A DNA stretch of 64,000 nt from Rhizobiaceae bacterium. GTDB taxonomy: Bacteria; Pseudomonadota; Alphaproteobacteria; Rhizobiales; Rhizobiaceae. The position numbers and the translations under genes are program-made. Below are positions 35,377 to 43,505 of the stretch, piece by piece. The stretch is taken from the NCBI GenBank assembly GCA_023953835.1, contig JAMLJB010000001.1, forward strand, positions 3,321,501-3,385,500. Direction: 5' to 3'. The notes below the pieces were generated by a model. The model was not told the DNA's origin. It was given only the letters and a program-made list of their open reading frames with translations, and made no database searches. Position 1 is the first letter of the stretch. Each line of letters starts with the position of its first letter.

Positions 35377-36642
35377 ATGAACATGCATGCTCAAATGCAC
35401 ACGACTGCGGAGAAGGCGATCCTCGACGCTTTCGACCGCCAGATGGCCGATCTGCCGGGTGACAGCGCAATTGCCGTCAAGCGCGACAATGCCGTCGAAT
35501 TGCTGAAGTCGGGCCTGCCCACAAAGCGCGTGGAATCCTGGCACTACACGGACCTGCGCCGGCTCCTGACCTCCGTGCCGGACTTTGCCGCGGCGGGCGA
35601 CGCCAAGGTGCTGGCACCCGTCATCGAAGGCTCCACCGTGCTTGCTTTGCTCAACGGAAAGGCAGTGGGGAACCTGAGCGGGATCGAAGGCGTCACCGTG
35701 CAGCGCGTTTCGGAAAAGCTTCAGGACGGCAGCCTCGCGGCGGCGCTAGACCTTGCGGGTGACGATGATGCTATCGGCGCGTTGAACACCGCGTTCGTGA
35801 CCGATGGCTGGCATGTCCGCATCGCGGACGGTGCAGAACCCGACGCACCGCTCGAATTGCAGAACGTTCAGGGCGGCGGCCAGTCGCATGTGCGCCTGCC
35901 GGTGCGCGTCGGAAACGGCGCGAAGGCGACAATTGTCGAGCGCCATGCGGGTCGCGAGACGGGGCTGGTGAGTTCGGTGACCAACCTCCTTGTCGGCGAT
36001 GACGCGGAGGTTCTGTGGCTGATCGTGCAGGAACAGCCCGAGGCTTCCACCCATCTGGCACAGTTCAATGCATGGATCGGCAAGAACTCGCGGCTGACGC
36101 TGTTCATCATGAATTCCGGCGGCAAGCTCGTCCGGCAGGAAATCCGAGTCGTCACCAAGGGCGAAGGGTCCGACTTCCAGCTTCGCGGCGTGAATCTGCT
36201 GGCCGGCGACACACACACTGACGTCACCATGGTGCTTGACCACGCAGTTCCGAACACGACTTCGCGCGAGCTTGTCCGCAATATCGTGACCGGCAAGGCG
36301 CGCGGTGTTTTTCAGGGACGCATCAATGTGCATCAGGTCGCGCAGAAGACCGATGCCAAGATGGCGTGCAACACGCTGCTTCTCTCCGATGACGGCGAGT
36401 TTTCGACAAAGCCGGAGCTGGAGATTTTCGCGGACGATGTTGCCTGCGGCCACGGCGCGACGGTCACCGAGATCGACAGGAACCATTTGTTCTATCTGAT
36501 GGCGCGGGGCATCGACGAAAAGGACGCAAGGGGCCTCCTTGTGAAGGCATTCCTTGCCGAAGTGATCGAGGAACTGGAAGTCGAGCCGGTCGTTGAGGCG
36601 CTGGAAGCGCGGCTCGATGCGTGGTTTGCGGCGCACGGCTAG
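35377..36642 (+). CDS. sufD: Fe-S cluster assembly protein SufD
   Basis: SufD subunit of the SufBCD complex, 421 residues. It shares the beta-helix fold of SufB; KRVESWHYTDLRRLL near the N-terminus and NTLLLSDDGEFSTKPELEIFADDVACGHGATVTEID near the C-terminus (positions about 36370-36480) are diagnostic, including the conserved histidine in CGHG. The ATG at 35377 with GAGGA 6 nt upstream is preferred over the TTG two codons earlier. The sufS start is 4 nt after its stop. Confidence 0.95.
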   Translation: MNMHAQMHTTAEKAILDAFDRQMADLPGDSAIAVKRDNAVELLKSGLPTKRVESWHYTDLRRLLTSVPDFAAAGDAKVLAPVIEGSTVLALLNGKAVGNLSGIEGVTVQRVSEKLQDGSLAAALDLAGDDDAIGALNTAFVTDGWHVRIADGAEPDAPLELQNVQGGGQSHVRLPVRVGNGAKATIVERHAGRETGLVSSVTNLLVGDDAEVLWLIVQEQPEASTHLAQFNAWIGKNSRLTLFIMNSGGKLVRQEIRVVTKGEGSDFQLRGVNLLAGDTHTDVTMVLDHAVPNTTSRELVRNIVTGKARGVFQGRINVHQVAQKTDAKMACNTLLLSDDGEFSTKPELEIFADDVACGHGATVTEIDRNHLFYLMARGIDEKDARGLLVKAFLAEVIEELEVEPVVEALEARLDAWFAAHG

Positions 36643-36646
36643 GACG

Positions 36647-37888
36647 ATGGACCAGAAGGTCGAAACACCACCCTATGACGTCGAGGCCGTCCGCCGCGAC
36701 TTCCCGATCCTGTCGCGCGAAGTCTATGGCAAGCCACTGGTCTACCTAGACAATGGCGCTTCGGCACAGAAGCCGCAGATCGTGCTCGACACCATCCAGC
36801 GCGCCTATTCGCAGGAATATGCCAACGTCCATCGTGGCCTGCATTTCCTCTCCAACACCGCCACGGACGCCTATGAAAAGGCGCGCGAGATCGTGCGGCG
36901 CTTCCTGAATGCGCCGTCGGTGGACAACATCGTTTTCACCTCGAACACGACATCCGCCATCAACACTGTCGCCTATGGATTCGGCATGCCGAACATCGGC
37001 GAAGGCGACGAAATCGTGCTCTCCATCATGGAGCATCACTCGAACATCGTTCCCTGGCACTTCATCCGGGAGCGACAGGGCGCTAAGCTGGTCTGGGTGC
37101 CGGTCGATGATCTGGGCGCATTTCGCATCGAGGAATTCGAGCGCTCGCTGACGCCACGAACGAAGCTCGTCGCCATCACCCATATGTCGAATGCGCTCGG
37201 CACGATCACCCCGATCAAGGAAATCTGCCGCATCGCGCATGAGCGCGGAATCCCCGTTCTGGTCGATGGCAGTCAGGCGGCGGTGCACCTGCCGGTGGAT
37301 GTACAGTACCTCGATTGCGACTTCTATGTCTTCACTGGTCACAAGGTCTACGGCCCGTCGGGCATCGGCGCGCTGTACGGCAAGGCGGAATATCTGGAGC
37401 GCATGCGCCCTTTCATGGGTGGTGGCGAGATGATCGAGCAGGTGACGACCGAAACCGTCACCTACAACGCCCCGCCGCACCGCTTCGAAGCAGGCACGCC
37501 GCCCATCGTGCAGGCAATCGGGCTTGGCGCGGCGCTGGAATATATGGACTCGGTCGGGCGCGAGCGCATCGCGGCGCATGAGGCGAGGCTGACGGAGTAT
37601 GCACATGAGCGCCTGCGGGCGATCAATTCCCTGCGCATATTCGGTGAGGCGCCGGGCAAGGGAGCGATCGTTTCGTTCGAGCTTCAGGGCATCCATGCCC
37701 ATGACGTGTCCATGGTCATCGACCGGCAGGGCGTTGCGGTGCGCGCGGGCACACATTGTGCGCAACCCCTGTTGCAACGTTTCGGCGTGACCTCTACATG
37801 CAGGGCGAGCTTCGGCATGTACAATACGCTTGCCGAGGTTGACGCTTTGGCGGACGCGCTGGAAAAGGCGCGCAAATTTTTCGGATGA
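36647..37888 (+). CDS. sufS: cysteine desulfurase SufS
   Basis: Group II cysteine desulfurase, 413 residues. The PLP lysine is K233 in FTGHKVYGPSG, and the catalytic cysteine is C371 in RAGTHCAQP, the short-loop form of SufS/CsdA enzymes. YLDNGASAQKP and ANVHRGLHFLSN are SufS blocks. It supplies persulfide sulfur to SufB, usually through SufE or SufU; neither is present in this operon. Its stop overlaps the start of the next gene (ATGA). Confidence 0.96.
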   Translation: MDQKVETPPYDVEAVRRDFPILSREVYGKPLVYLDNGASAQKPQIVLDTIQRAYSQEYANVHRGLHFLSNTATDAYEKAREIVRRFLNAPSVDNIVFTSNTTSAINTVAYGFGMPNIGEGDEIVLSIMEHHSNIVPWHFIRERQGAKLVWVPVDDLGAFRIEEFERSLTPRTKLVAITHMSNALGTITPIKEICRIAHERGIPVLVDGSQAAVHLPVDVQYLDCDFYVFTGHKVYGPSGIGALYGKAEYLERMRPFMGGGEMIEQVTTETVTYNAPPHRFEAGTPPIVQAIGLGAALEYMDSVGRERIAAHEARLTEYAHERLRAINSLRIFGEAPGKGAIVSFELQGIHAHDVSMVIDRQGVAVRAGTHCAQPLLQRFGVTSTCRASFGMYNTLAEVDALADALEKARKFFG

Positions 37889-38292
37889 GTCTCGTGGAAC
37901 GATCCGACAGCACCGACAAGGAAACGAGCGAGCAGCATGAAAATGCTGGCGGCACGTTTTCGGCTTCAGCTATCCCTGAACAGGAACTGGCGCGCCTGAC
38001 GGACGACATCGTCTCGGCGCTGAAAACCGTCTACGACCCTGAAATCCCGGCTGACATTTATGAACTCGGCCTGATTTACAAGATCGATATCGAGGACGAC
38101 CGTTCGGTTAAGATCGACATGACGCTGACTGCGCCCGGATGTCCCGTGGCTGGCGAGATGCCCGGCTGGGTGGAAAACGCTGTTGGTGCCGTCGAGGGCG
38201 TTTCGGGGGTCGACGTGAAGATGGTGTTCGATCCGCCCTGGACGCCGGATCGCATGTCCGAAGAAGCACAGGTCGCCGTGGGCTGGTATTGA
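37885..38292 (+). CDS. sufT: SUF system assembly protein SufT (MIP18/DUF59 family)
   Basis: A 135-residue protein with a variable N-terminal tail of about 35 residues and a MIP18/DUF59 domain. The family blocks are VYDPEIPADIYELGLIYKIDI and TLTAPGCPVAGEMPGWV with its conserved cysteine. Related proteins help deliver or mature Fe-S clusters. The start overlaps the sufS stop by 4 nt, so the two are translationally coupled. Confidence 0.92.
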   Translation: MSLVERSDSTDKETSEQHENAGGTFSASAIPEQELARLTDDIVSALKTVYDPEIPADIYELGLIYKIDIEDDRSVKIDMTLTAPGCPVAGEMPGWVENAVGAVEGVSGVDVKMVFDPPWTPDRMSEEAQVAVGWY

Positions 38293-38308
38293 GGCCCGGC
38301 TTGCATCA

Positions 38309-38327
38309 GATGGGAATCTTTCCCATC
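38309..38327 (+). promoter_or_regulatory. hairpin between sufT and sufA
   Basis: A perfect 8-bp stem (38309-38316 with 38320-38327) with loop TCT lies in the 92-bp gap between sufT and sufA; a second, weaker 5-bp stem (GCAGG/CCTGC) lies near 38350-38367. There is no T-run after either. Like the one before sufB, it may set the stability or relative level of the downstream message. Confidence 0.4.
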
Positions 38328-38384
38328 TTGAGGTAGAAGAGTGCATTCCGCAGGCTTTTGAACCTGCCGTGAGTGGAGACTGCA

Positions 38385-38768
38385 ATGGGACGTTTCAGCG
38401 TCATCAGCATGACCGACAGGGCCGCCGACCGCGTCCGCGAAATCGTCGCGACACGTGAAGGCGCAAAGGGCATTCGCCTCGGCGTCAAGAAGGGTGGTTG
38501 TGCGGGCATGGAATACACGGTCGACCTCGTGACCGATGCCAGGCCGGGCGACGATCATGTGGAGCATCAGGGCGCCAATGTTTGGGTCGCGCCGGAGGCC
38601 GCCTTGTTCCTGCTGGGTACGCAGATGGATTTCGAGGTGACGACCTTGCGCACCGGCTTCACCTTCAACAATCCCAACCAGAGTTCGGCATGCGGGTGCG
38701 GTGAATCCGTCGAATTGAAGCCTGCCGACCTCAAGGCGCTGGCCGAGGCGCGCGCCGGCGCGGCTTGA
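38385..38768 (+). CDS. sufA: Fe-S cluster carrier, SufA/IscA/ErpA family
   Basis: A-type carrier protein, 127 residues. The three cluster-binding cysteines are present: one in KKGGCAGMEY and two in SACGCGES. It accepts clusters from SufBCD and passes them to apoproteins. The ATG at 38385 is preferred to the GTG four codons upstream because GGAG lies 6 nt before it. It ends 4 bp before the TfoX-like gene. Confidence 0.94.
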   Translation: MGRFSVISMTDRAADRVREIVATREGAKGIRLGVKKGGCAGMEYTVDLVTDARPGDDHVEHQGANVWVAPEAALFLLGTQMDFEVTTLRTGFTFNNPNQSSACGCGESVELKPADLKALAEARAGAA

Positions 38769-38772
38769 CCGC

Positions 38773-39093
38773 ATGGACGATGACGACCTTCGCGACATGT
38801 TTGCCGGGCTGGGTCCGATCCAGATCAGGCGTATGTTCGGCGGCAAGGGGATCTATCACAACGGGCTCATAACGGCGCTCGTCGTGCAGGGCGAAGTGTT
38901 GTTGAAGGCCGATGAAATCAGCGCGCCGGAATTCGCGGCTGCCGGTGCGCGTCAATGGACCTATCAAAGCCGAAAGGGCAAGGCTGCCGCCATGCCCTAC
39001 TGGTCGATTCCCGACAGCGCTATCGATGATCCGGAAGAAATGACCATTTGGGCGCGCAAGGCGTTCGAAGCCTCACTGCGCGCCGCGAAATAG
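38773..39093 (+). CDS. TfoX/Sxy N-terminal domain protein
   Basis: A 106-residue protein made only of the TfoX N-terminal domain (IRRMFGGKGIYHNGLITAL, MPYWSIPD). Full Sxy/TfoX proteins activate competence genes in gammaproteobacteria; single-domain versions in Alphaproteobacteria have no proven role. It starts 4 bp after sufA, so it is probably the last gene of the suf operon, and is convergent with the glycine-rich gene (4 bp gap). Confidence 0.88.
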   Translation: MDDDDLRDMFAGLGPIQIRRMFGGKGIYHNGLITALVVQGEVLLKADEISAPEFAAAGARQWTYQSRKGKAAAMPYWSIPDSAIDDPEEMTIWARKAFEASLRAAK

Positions 39094-39097
39094 CGAT

Positions 39098-39523
39098 TTA
39101 TTTCTTCGCCCTGCGGCGGAAAAAGACATATCCGCCGGCAACTGCGAGTGCAGGCAGGCCAAGGCCGAGAACCGGACCGGGCGCGGAGTGCGAAATCTGC
39201 TCGCCGCCGCCATTGCCACCACCGCCACCGTAGCCACCGCCGCCGCTGTAACCGCCGCCGCCATATCCACCACCGTTGCCGCCATAGCCGCCGCCATTGC
39301 CACTGTAGCCGCCACCACCATAGCCACCGCCGTTGCCGCCACCGTAACCGCCACCGTAACCGCCGTTGCCGCCATGCCAGCCGCTATTGCCGTCCACGAC
39401 GCTGCCGTTCGGATTGGAAAGATGCTTGCGATTTGTACTTCCCGTCTCGGCCACAGCAATTGTGGGCACAACAAGGGACAAGCCGAGTATCGCTGCGGAA
39501 GCGAAAGAGACGAGATACTTCAT
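39098..39523 (-). CDS. glycine-rich secreted protein with a membrane/Arg C-terminal tail
   Basis: A 141-residue protein of unknown function. A Sec signal peptide (residues 1-25, cleavage after AVA) is followed by a low-complexity region of GGG, GGY and NGG repeats at about 50-107. The end has three parts: a PGP..GLGLP motif (115-124), a hydrophobic stretch to about 135, and RRRAKK. This order resembles sorting tails such as PEP-CTERM, though the motif is different. The ATG at 39523 has AAGGATGG upstream. The repeated GGC/GGT/TAC-type codons make the DNA strongly repetitive at about 39200-39375. Confidence 0.78.
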   Translation of the reverse strand: MKYLVSFASAAILGLSLVVPTIAVAETGSTNRKHLSNPNGSVVDGNSGWHGGNGGYGGGYGGGNGGGYGGGGYSGNGGGYGGNGGGYGGGGYSGGGGYGGGGGNGGGEQISHSAPGPVLGLGLPALAVAGGYVFFRRRAKK

Positions 39524-39892
39524 TTCGTGTCCATCCTTAACAATGCATTATAAGATTATATCCATTTCGCGAACGCCCGACCCATCCCAAAAAAAGACTT
39601 AGCCCACTATGCATAGGGTGAAGTTGGGTTAATCCTGTGCCGTCCTCTCGTTTTGTTGATTGTCGCTTGTGGCCGGACCAGTTGCGACAATTGGCATAGA
39701 AGAATATGACACTGCCACGGATGGCGAGCGGGGCCGCAGGGCATCCGTGTGAAGCTCGTTTGCCATCTGGCGGACGAGCTTTTCCTTGTTTGATGCATCA
39801 TTGCAGTCCATCGGGCGGTGCCGATGGACCAAAGCTCCATTTTCTTCTAGGAGACTTTTGACGGACCATGCGTTCGCGTCGCAAACGATCCG
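39524..39892. other. 369-bp intergenic region before dusA
   Basis: This gap separates the divergent glycine-rich gene (minus) and dusA (plus). It is more AT-rich than its surroundings near 39540-39610 and contains the palindrome CTATGCATAG (39607-39616). An open frame at 39629-39811 on the minus strand (60 codons from ATG) has no ribosome binding site or recognisable domain and is not called. Promoters for both neighbours are expected here, but none can be fixed. Confidence 0.4.
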
Positions 39893-40924
39893 ATGAATGG
39901 ACGTAACGATTTGAATTTCTACGAAGGATCGCTGAAATCCGGAAAGCCCGTCCTGGCCGTAGCGCCGATGATGGACTGGACGGACCGGCATTGCCGCTGG
40001 TTTCACCGGCAGCTCACGAACAGCGCCTTGCTCTATACGGAGATGGTCGTGGCGGATGCCGTGATTCACGGCGACCGTGAACGGTTGCTGGGCTTCGATG
40101 CTTTGGAGCATCCCGTCGCGTTGCAACTGGGCGGGTCCGAACCCGTAAAGCTCGCCGAAGCCGCACGCATCGGTGCCGGTTTCGGCTATGACGAAATCAA
40201 TCTCAACGTCGGCTGTCCTTCAGACCGGGTCCAGTCGGGCACGTTTGGGGCCTGCCTGATGCGTACGCCAAAACTCGTCGCGCAATGCGTCGAGGCGATG
40301 AAGAATGCCATCGACGTACCGGTCACGGTGAAATGCCGTATCGGCGTCGATGACCAGGATGTGGAGCAGGCGCTCGACGAGCTTGCGGATGGTGTATTCG
40401 AGGCGGGTGCGGATGCTCTGTGGGTGCACGCGCGAAAAGCGTGGCTGGAGGGTCTGAGCCCGAAGGAGAATCGCGACATTCCCCCTTTGGACTATGAGCG
40501 CGTCTACAGGCTCAAAGCGCGTTACGCGCACAGATTTGTCGGCATCAATGGCGGCATCCAGTCGGTGGCCGAGGCGCAGCAGCATCTGAAGCATGTCGAT
40601 GGCGCAATGCTTGGCCGCGCCGCATATCATATGCCCCGAATCCTCACCGAAGTGGATCGGCTTGTCTACGGCGTGGAGGAACCGCCGACGGATATGGCGC
40701 GGCTTTGCGAGACGATGGCCGCCTATGCAGATCGTCATATCACGCGTGGCGGCAAGCTCGGACATGTGACGCGCCACATGGTGGGGCTTTTTCACGGCAT
40801 GCCGGGCGCGCGTCGTTTCCGGCAGATCCTCTCGACCGACGCGAACCGCCCCGGCGCATCGTCGGAGGTCATTCGCGCTGCCTTCGCAGCCGTATCGGAC
40901 CTTTCAGAGCAGGCCGCCGCCTAA
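39893..40924 (+). CDS. dusA: tRNA-dihydrouridine synthase A
   Basis: FMN-dependent enzyme that reduces uridines in the tRNA D-loop, 343 residues. The start of the barrel is VAPMMDWTDRHCRWFHR. The catalytic cysteine lies in NLNVGCPSDRVQSG, and KCRIGVDD and VHARKAWLEGLSPKENR are DusA blocks; the latter segment separates DusA from DusB and DusC. The start ATG 39893 is near the family N-terminus. Its stop shares bases with that of purB (CTAA, 40921-40924). Confidence 0.95.
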   Translation: MNGRNDLNFYEGSLKSGKPVLAVAPMMDWTDRHCRWFHRQLTNSALLYTEMVVADAVIHGDRERLLGFDALEHPVALQLGGSEPVKLAEAARIGAGFGYDEINLNVGCPSDRVQSGTFGACLMRTPKLVAQCVEAMKNAIDVPVTVKCRIGVDDQDVEQALDELADGVFEAGADALWVHARKAWLEGLSPKENRDIPPLDYERVYRLKARYAHRFVGINGGIQSVAEAQQHLKHVDGAMLGRAAYHMPRILTEVDRLVYGVEEPPTDMARLCETMAAYADRHITRGGKLGHVTRHMVGLFHGMPGARRFRQILSTDANRPGASSEVIRAAFAAVSDLSEQAAA

Positions 40925-42225
40925 ACCCCGAAGACACGCTTGAAGATCGTGTCGACATGCTTGGTGTGATAGCCGAGATCGAACTTCTCGCGGATTTCCT
41001 CTTCCGAGAGAGCTGCGCGCACATCCTTGTCGGCCAGAAGCTCCTCAAGGAAATCTGCCCCGTGTTCCCACACCTTCATCGCGTTTCGTTGCACGAGCCG
41101 ATAGGCGTCCTCGCGCGATACGCCGGCCTGCGTCAATGCCAGCAGCACACGCTGCGAATGCACGAGACCGCGAAACTTGTTGAGGTTCTTTTCCATGTTC
41201 TGCGGATAGACCACGAGCCTGTCGATGACATTTGTCAGCCGCGCGAGCGCGAAATCAAGCGTGACCGTCGCATCCGGTCCGATCATCCGCTCGACGGAGG
41301 AGTGCGAAATGTCCCGTTCGTGCCACAGCGCCACATTCTCCATTGCAGGCAGCGCATAGGAACGCACCATGCGGGCAAGGCCGGTCAGGTTTTCGGTCAG
41401 AACCGGATTGCGCTTGTGCGGCATTGCCGACGAACCCTTTTGGCCGGGAGAGAAATACTCTTCCGCTTCAAGCACTTCCGTCCGTTGCAGGTGGCGAATT
41501 TCGACCGACAGCCGCTCGATGGAGGAGGCGATGACACCAAGCGTCGCAAAGAACATCGCATGACGGTCGCGGGGAATGACCTGCGTCGAGACCGGCTCCG
41601 GCTTGAGACCGAGCTTTTTCGCGACATGTTCCTCTACATAAGGATCGATGTTGGCGAAGGTGCCTATCGCCCCGGAAATAGCGCAGGTCGCAACCTCCTT
41701 GCGCGCGCGCCCCAGCCGCTGGCGGCAGCGCTCGAACTCTGCATAGGCATAGGCGAGCTTGACGCCGAACGTGGTCGGCTCGGCATGGATTCCGTGGCTG
41801 CGCCCGATTGTGACCGTGTCCTTGTGTTCCAGCGCACGCTTCTTCAGCGCAGCGAGCAGGCCGTCAATGTCCGCCAGCAGAATGTCGGCAGCGCGCGTCA
41901 GTTGAACGTTCAGGCAGGTGTCCAGCACGTCCGACGAAGTCATTCCCTGATGAATGAATCGGGAGTCCGGTCCGACGAATTCAGCCAGATGGGTCAGGAA
42001 CGCGATGACGTCGTGCTTCGTTTCGCGCTCGATTTCGTCGATCCGCGCCACGTCGAACGTGGCGGCGCCGCCCTTTTCCCAGATCGTCCGCGCGGCTTCC
42101 TTCGGGATGACGCCCAGTTCGGCAAGCGCGTCGCAGGCATATGCCTCGATCTCGAACCAGATGCGAAAGCGCGTTTCGGGTGACCAGATGGCGACCATCT
42201 CCGGGCGGGAATAGCGGGGGATCAT
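40921..42225 (-). CDS. purB: adenylosuccinate lyase
   Basis: Purine biosynthesis enzyme, 434 residues, that splits SAICAR and adenylosuccinate, releasing fumarate. The fumarase-superfamily signature GSSAMPHKRNP is present, along with GMTSSDVLDTCLNVQL and GRSHGIHAEPTTFG, which carry catalytic residues. The N-terminus MIPRYSRPEMVAIWSPE is the standard start. The gene is convergent with dusA and lies 52 bp downstream of a small membrane-protein gene on the same strand. Confidence 0.97.
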   Translation of the reverse strand: MIPRYSRPEMVAIWSPETRFRIWFEIEAYACDALAELGVIPKEAARTIWEKGGAATFDVARIDEIERETKHDVIAFLTHLAEFVGPDSRFIHQGMTSSDVLDTCLNVQLTRAADILLADIDGLLAALKKRALEHKDTVTIGRSHGIHAEPTTFGVKLAYAYAEFERCRQRLGRARKEVATCAISGAIGTFANIDPYVEEHVAKKLGLKPEPVSTQVIPRDRHAMFFATLGVIASSIERLSVEIRHLQRTEVLEAEEYFSPGQKGSSAMPHKRNPVLTENLTGLARMVRSYALPAMENVALWHERDISHSSVERMIGPDATVTLDFALARLTNVIDRLVVYPQNMEKNLNKFRGLVHSQRVLLALTQAGVSREDAYRLVQRNAMKVWEHGADFLEELLADKDVRAALSEEEIREKFDLGYHTKHVDTIFKRVFGV

Positions 42226-42277
42226 GCGTGCCTCACTTCTGCGTTCGCGGGCGTCCTAACAGAGCAGGCGGCAACGC

Positions 42278-42775
42278 TCAATGCGGCAGGCGCGAGAACC
42301 ACGCGGCAGCGGCGAACAATGCACAGAAGCCGAGCGGAAAATAGAGCCTCATGCCAAGCGCCGAGAACTGATAGACGGCTGCCGCTGCGGTGAACACCAC
42401 TTCCTTGAACCAGATTCTGGTGAAAGCCTCCTCGTGCCACTCGGAATAATATTCCCGATAGTCCAGCGCGTAGAGCAGTGCGGTAATGATTGCCGTGCCC
42501 GCGCCGAACCCCACCAGCGCGGCGGCAATCCGTACCTCGGTGCCTTTGCCGCCCGAAAGCCATCTGGCAACGAACAGCCCGATGGGAAATGCGAGCAGGC
42601 CGCCGAATGCGAACAGCAACACGACGCGCCAGAGTATCTGCTCCGTTTCCCAGCCGCGCAACAGCGGGGCGGAATAGGCGCTGACCCCCATGAGCAGCGC
42701 CCACAGCGGCGCGCCGACCAGCACGGTCCGCCAATCGGGCAGCGCATCGCGCATTGCGTGTGTGCCGACCCTCAT
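42278..42775 (-). CDS. small inner-membrane protein, unknown function
   Basis: A 165-residue protein with about four hydrophobic segments and no family I recognise. The ATG at 42775 lies 4 nt after the stop of the DUF2259 gene, so it is probably the last gene of the operon that begins with the binding protein at 45582. A further ATG at 42754 is possible; neither has a clear ribosome binding site, which fits translational coupling. purB lies 52 bp downstream on the same strand. Confidence 0.7.
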   Translation of the reverse strand: MRVGTHAMRDALPDWRTVLVGAPLWALLMGVSAYSAPLLRGWETEQILWRVVLLFAFGGLLAFPIGLFVARWLSGGKGTEVRIAAALVGFGAGTAIITALLYALDYREYYSEWHEEAFTRIWFKEVVFTAAAAVYQFSALGMRLYFPLGFCALFAAAAWFSRLPH

Positions 42776-42779
42776 GCGG

Positions 42780-43505
42780 TCAGAGTTTTCCGGTAATTGC
42801 AATCCACCGATGGTCAGGACCTTCGAAGCCTTGACGTTCGACCGCAATGAGGACCGCAAGGACCCCATCGCCACCGGTTGGATAGAATGTCTGCACCGCG
42901 CCCAGCATGTAACCTGTCGGACAACCCCTGCTTTCCGGCACCTCTTTGTCGTCGTTGAGCGTGGTCGACACGCCAGGTTGATCGGGTGCTAGCTTCAGAA
43001 GGCGAAATCCCTCCATGCGCTCGGCGTCGAAACAGTTCTTTGCAGGTGGGAAATCGATCTCCTCAAGCTTCAGCGCGATCTGTTCGTCAATAGGTGGGAA
43101 GACCGGTCGCGGCAGGAACACAAACTGATGCGGATCGGCGGAAAGTTCGGTGATTGAGTTGGAAGCTGCCGTGTAGCCTCTGTTTTCATTCAGTTCTTCA
43201 TCGTCGATGATTTTGGCTCCGCGTTCGGCAGCTTGTGCCCGAGCAGTTGCGACGCTCGTGTTTTCATCGTCAATGCGCACGCGCACCGGCGTATCGGGCA
43301 GGTAGGTATCGGTGGCGGTGTCGATGTAGAAACGGTTTGCGTAGGGAAAGCCGGACCCGTCCTGCACGCCATATTCTTCGAAGGCAAAAATCTTTCCGTC
43401 CTTGCTGAAGCCCAGGATTTCAAGACTGGCTGCATCGCCTGCGACAGCCGAATTTGACAAGGCGGTCAATGCGAACATCAGGGTGCAAAGCAGGGCATGC
43501 TTCAT
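42780..43505 (-). CDS. DUF2259 domain-containing secreted protein
   Basis: A 241-residue exported protein of the DUF2259 family, of unknown function. The signal peptide ends at about AVAG (residue 23). The mature start LEILGFSKDGKIFAFEEYGVQDGSGFPYA is the conserved family block, and a YMLGAVQTFYP segment follows near the C-terminus. Two cysteines could form a disulfide in the periplasm. Its ATG overlaps the stop of the P1 peptidase (ATGA). Confidence 0.87.
   Translation of the reverse strand: MKHALLCTLMFALTALSNSAVAGDAASLEILGFSKDGKIFAFEEYGVQDGSGFPYANRFYIDTATDTYLPDTPVRVRIDDENTSVATARAQAAERGAKIIDDEELNENRGYTAASNSITELSADPHQFVFLPRPVFPPIDEQIALKLEEIDFPPAKNCFDAERMEGFRLLKLAPDQPGVSTTLNDDKEVPESRGCPTGYMLGAVQTFYPTGGDGVLAVLIAVERQGFEGPDHRWIAITGKL

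Noticed and set aside
39190-39375. Short regular repeats that might be taken for a CRISPR or tandem repeat
   Set aside because: The period comes from GGC/GGT/TAC-type codons of the glycine-rich protein; there are no spacers and no cas genes.
39629-39811. 60-codon frame on the minus strand between the glycine-rich gene and dusA
   Set aside because: No ribosome binding site, no domain, and a biased composition; kept only as a remark on the intergenic region.
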